Source of the DNA: Phycisphaerales bacterium | GTDB lineage: Bacteria; Planctomycetota; Phycisphaerae; Phycisphaerales; UBA1924 | Length of the DNA stretch: 64,000 nucleotides | Assembly: GCA_020845755.1 (NCBI GenBank) | Contig: JADLFE010000052.1 | Coordinates: 116,214-180,213 of the forward strand | Direction of reading: 5' to 3' | Shown here: piece by piece, positions 62,525 through 64,000 of the stretch | Layout: each line of letters opens with the position of its first letter | Position numbering within the stretch: position 1 is the stretch's first letter | Notes under the pieces: generated by a model | Told to the model about the DNA's origin: nothing | Seen by the model: the letters and a program-made list of their open reading frames with translations, nothing else | Databases searched by the model: none | Program-made: the position numbers and the translations under genes

Positions 62525-63775
62525 CTAGAGCGGCGGCACGAGCGTGGAAGGGCCGAGGGTCTGGATGGTGACGCGGCCGAGCGTTCGGTCTTCGAGGTAC
62601 TGGTTGACGTTGGCGAGGGTCACGGCGTCGATCTTGGCGGCCAGGTCGTCGAGTGAGCGGGCGTAGCCGAAGCGGAAGTAGTCGGATGCGATGGCGGCGG
62701 CGCGGGCGCCCGTGGACTCGCCGCTGAAGATGAGGCGGCTCTTCATGCCGATGACGGCCCGCTGGAACTCCTCGGGCGTCACCCCGCCGCCCTTGGTGGT
62801 GGCGGCGGTGATGCGGAGCAATTCGGCGGCCAGGACGTCGAGGGACTCTTGGGCTCGCTCGGGGGTGGTGCCGACGTAGGCCGTGACGCCTCCGAAGTCG
62901 CGATCACCGCGGTACCCCGCGGAGACGGAGTAGCACAGGCCGCGTTTCTCGCGGACTTCGGTGAAAAGGCGGCCGGACATGCCGCCGGAGAGGACAGAGA
63001 CGACGATCTTTTCGAGCCAGGAGCGGTCATCGGTCTCTTTGGGGGCGTCGTGGACGAGGACGATCTGGACCTGATTGGTCTGGTCGGTTTCGTGGGCGTA
63101 CCCGCGCGGCGCAACGGAAGACACGACAGGTTCGGAAGTTGTGCCATCCCAACCCGCGAGCAGTTCATCGAGTTGGCGAGCCATCGCATCGGGATCAATC
63201 GCACCGGCGGCGGCGAAGATTGAACGGCCCGGACGCGCCACATCGGACCATCCCGCGACCAGCGCCTCATGGGTGATCGCGGTCAATCCATCCTCGGTCC
63301 CGAGCCCGGAACGGTTCAATGGAGAAAAAAAATGTCGATCACGCGCGGAAAGTACCGCCCGCTCCTGAGGGTCATCCTGGAGCGACTCGAGCGACTGGAG
63401 GGCGAGGTCTCGCGCGGGCTCGACGGCGTCGGACGCGAGGTGCGGACGGCGGACGATATCAATGATGAGCGGGAGCGCGGCGCTGACACGTTCTCCGAGC
63501 AGCGTCGCGCCGATCTGCATGAAGTAGGCGCCGACGGAGACTCCACGCGACACGCCGAGGCGGTCCATGGAATCGGCGAATTGCCTTGAATTTAGGGCTC
63601 CGGAGCCCCTGAGCAAAAGTTCGGACCACAGCGCAGCGCGGCCCTGAAGGTGAACGGGGTCGTAGGCACATCCGCCGGGAACGAGCCAACTGATGGCGGC
63701 GGATCGCACGTCGTCGATCACTTCAACAACGAGCGGCATGCCGCAGGCAAGGGTCCGTGTGACAAGCTTCGACAT
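62525..63775 (-). CDS. M16-family peptidase-like protein lacking the zinc-binding motif
   Basis: 416 residues from ATG 63775, with GGAG seven bases upstream. The domain layout is that of M16 proteins: N-terminal SKLVTRTLACGMPLVVEVIDD, R...Y motif in GGMSGRLFTEVREKRGLCYSVSAGYRG, and the C-terminal M16 domain. However, the HxxEH zinc site expected after the first 60 residues is absent; the corresponding stretch reads GRAALWSELLLRGSG. It is therefore probably the non-catalytic subunit or a chaperone. No catalytic partner gene is seen nearby. An in-frame extension upstream to 63949 is rejected. Confidence 0.85.
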   Translation of the reverse strand: MSKLVTRTLACGMPLVVEVIDDVRSAAISWLVPGGCAYDPVHLQGRAALWSELLLRGSGALNSRQFADSMDRLGVSRGVSVGAYFMQIGATLLGERVSAALPLIIDIVRRPHLASDAVEPARDLALQSLESLQDDPQERAVLSARDRHFFSPLNRSGLGTEDGLTAITHEALVAGWSDVARPGRSIFAAAGAIDPDAMARQLDELLAGWDGTTSEPVVSSVAPRGYAHETDQTNQVQIVLVHDAPKETDDRSWLEKIVVSVLSGGMSGRLFTEVREKRGLCYSVSAGYRGDRDFGGVTAYVGTTPERAQESLDVLAAELLRITAATTKGGGVTPEEFQRAVIGMKSRLIFSGESTGARAAAIASDYFRFGYARSLDDLAAKIDAVTLANVNQYLEDRTLGRVTIQTLGPSTLVPPL

Positions 63776-63967
63776 GCGCTGACTCCGATCGAGGTTGATG
63801 AGTCTATGGAACGCGCGGACGTCGTGCCTCGGACGAATCGTCATCACGATTTCGTCTTTGTTGAAGACACAACCTTGAATTTTCCGATATGCTTTCCATC
63901 GGAGAGACCCATGACCGAGGTGGTCAAGGAACAGGTCTCTCGATGACAACTCTTTCAGGAGTCTGAC

Positions 63968-64000
63968 ATGGCGAAGAAGAAAGGCAAGAAGAAGGGCAAG
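63968..64000 (+). CDS. Lys-rich protein, first 11 codons only
   Basis: An ATG at 63968 follows AGGAG by six bases. The visible start reads MAKKKGKKKGK and runs off the right edge. It is divergent from the M16-like gene. Only the N-terminal basic tail is visible, so no function is assigned. Confidence 0.6.
   Translation, partial: MAKKKGKKKGK

Noticed and set aside
1..64000. tRNA, rRNA, CRISPR or integrase
   Set aside because: Gaps were read for cloverleaf arms, direct-repeat arrays and integrase motifs; none was convincing. A covariance-model search could still find a tRNA that I missed by eye.

Overview
The window looks like a chromosomal segment of a high-GC planctomycete, most likely of class Phycisphaerae. 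The evidence is a Planctomycete cytochrome c (DUF1549/DUF1553) gene next to a DUF1501 Tat protein, a C-terminal duplicated dockerin-like tag of the GC type, a PEP-CTERM-like tail with PAPG and an RRRR cluster, a DUF1559-style pseudopilin, and a TPR protein carrying two RNA polymerase alpha C-terminal domains. No rRNA, tRNA, CRISPR array, transposase or phage gene was recognised. The assignment rests on gene content only.

Layout. 1-4.9 kb: edge of a small membrane protein, then ispH-rlmN-YwaF-like genes with overlapping stops and starts, a Fur-family repressor and an HTH regulator. 4.9-8.0 kb: a DUF1275-STAS fusion convergent with a SulP-STAS anion transporter. 8.3-13 kb: the cell-shape pair mrdA-rodA, then rsmG and a small MITE-like repeat. 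13-18.7 kb: a DinG-type helicase, phosphomannomutase and a membrane-embedded P-loop protein. 18.7-32.6 kb, minus strand: uvrD/pcrA, an APC-USP permease, elbB, the DUF1501/PSD1 pair, truD, rhodanese, a lipoprotein, recX and a TPR protein. 32.7-40.8 kb: 3-hydroxyacyl-CoA dehydrogenase, exported proteins, an esterase, GNAT, the ammonium channel and DUF4112. 40.9-46.5 kb: a DUF885 peptidase, an ECF sigma factor with a membrane partner, a PH-domain protein and a phytase-like esterase. 46.6-50.1 kb: a surface-protein cluster of two lamin-tail proteins with different sorting tags around a pseudopilin. 50.2-55.1 kb: FKBP, DUF1428, pdxA, MATE and the TPR/alpha-CTD protein, closed by a clear terminator. 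55.1-57.2 kb: a lower-GC accessory island. 57.4-64 kb: a fused ABC permease, a very large secreted carbohydrate-active protein, a metal-site-less M16 protein and the start of a Lys-rich protein.

The most interesting region is the accessory island at 55.1-57.2 kb. It encodes a protein that I read as a SMODS-associated NUDIX (Sa_NUDIX) type, followed by a membrane protein built from two tandem copies of one helical domain, each ending near a hydrophobic segment. No CD-NTase, SAVED or other known defence gene is visible beside it, so this may be a minimal, undescribed two-gene conflict or signalling module.

Other points of interest are a DinG-like helicase with Ser in place of the first cluster Cys, an in-frame repeat-like insertion in rlmN, several short-word intergenic repeats placed just after stop codons, and two probable leaderless genes. 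Coordinates of starts are my choices from Shine-Dalgarno spacing and family alignment from memory; alternatives are given where the choice is weak.
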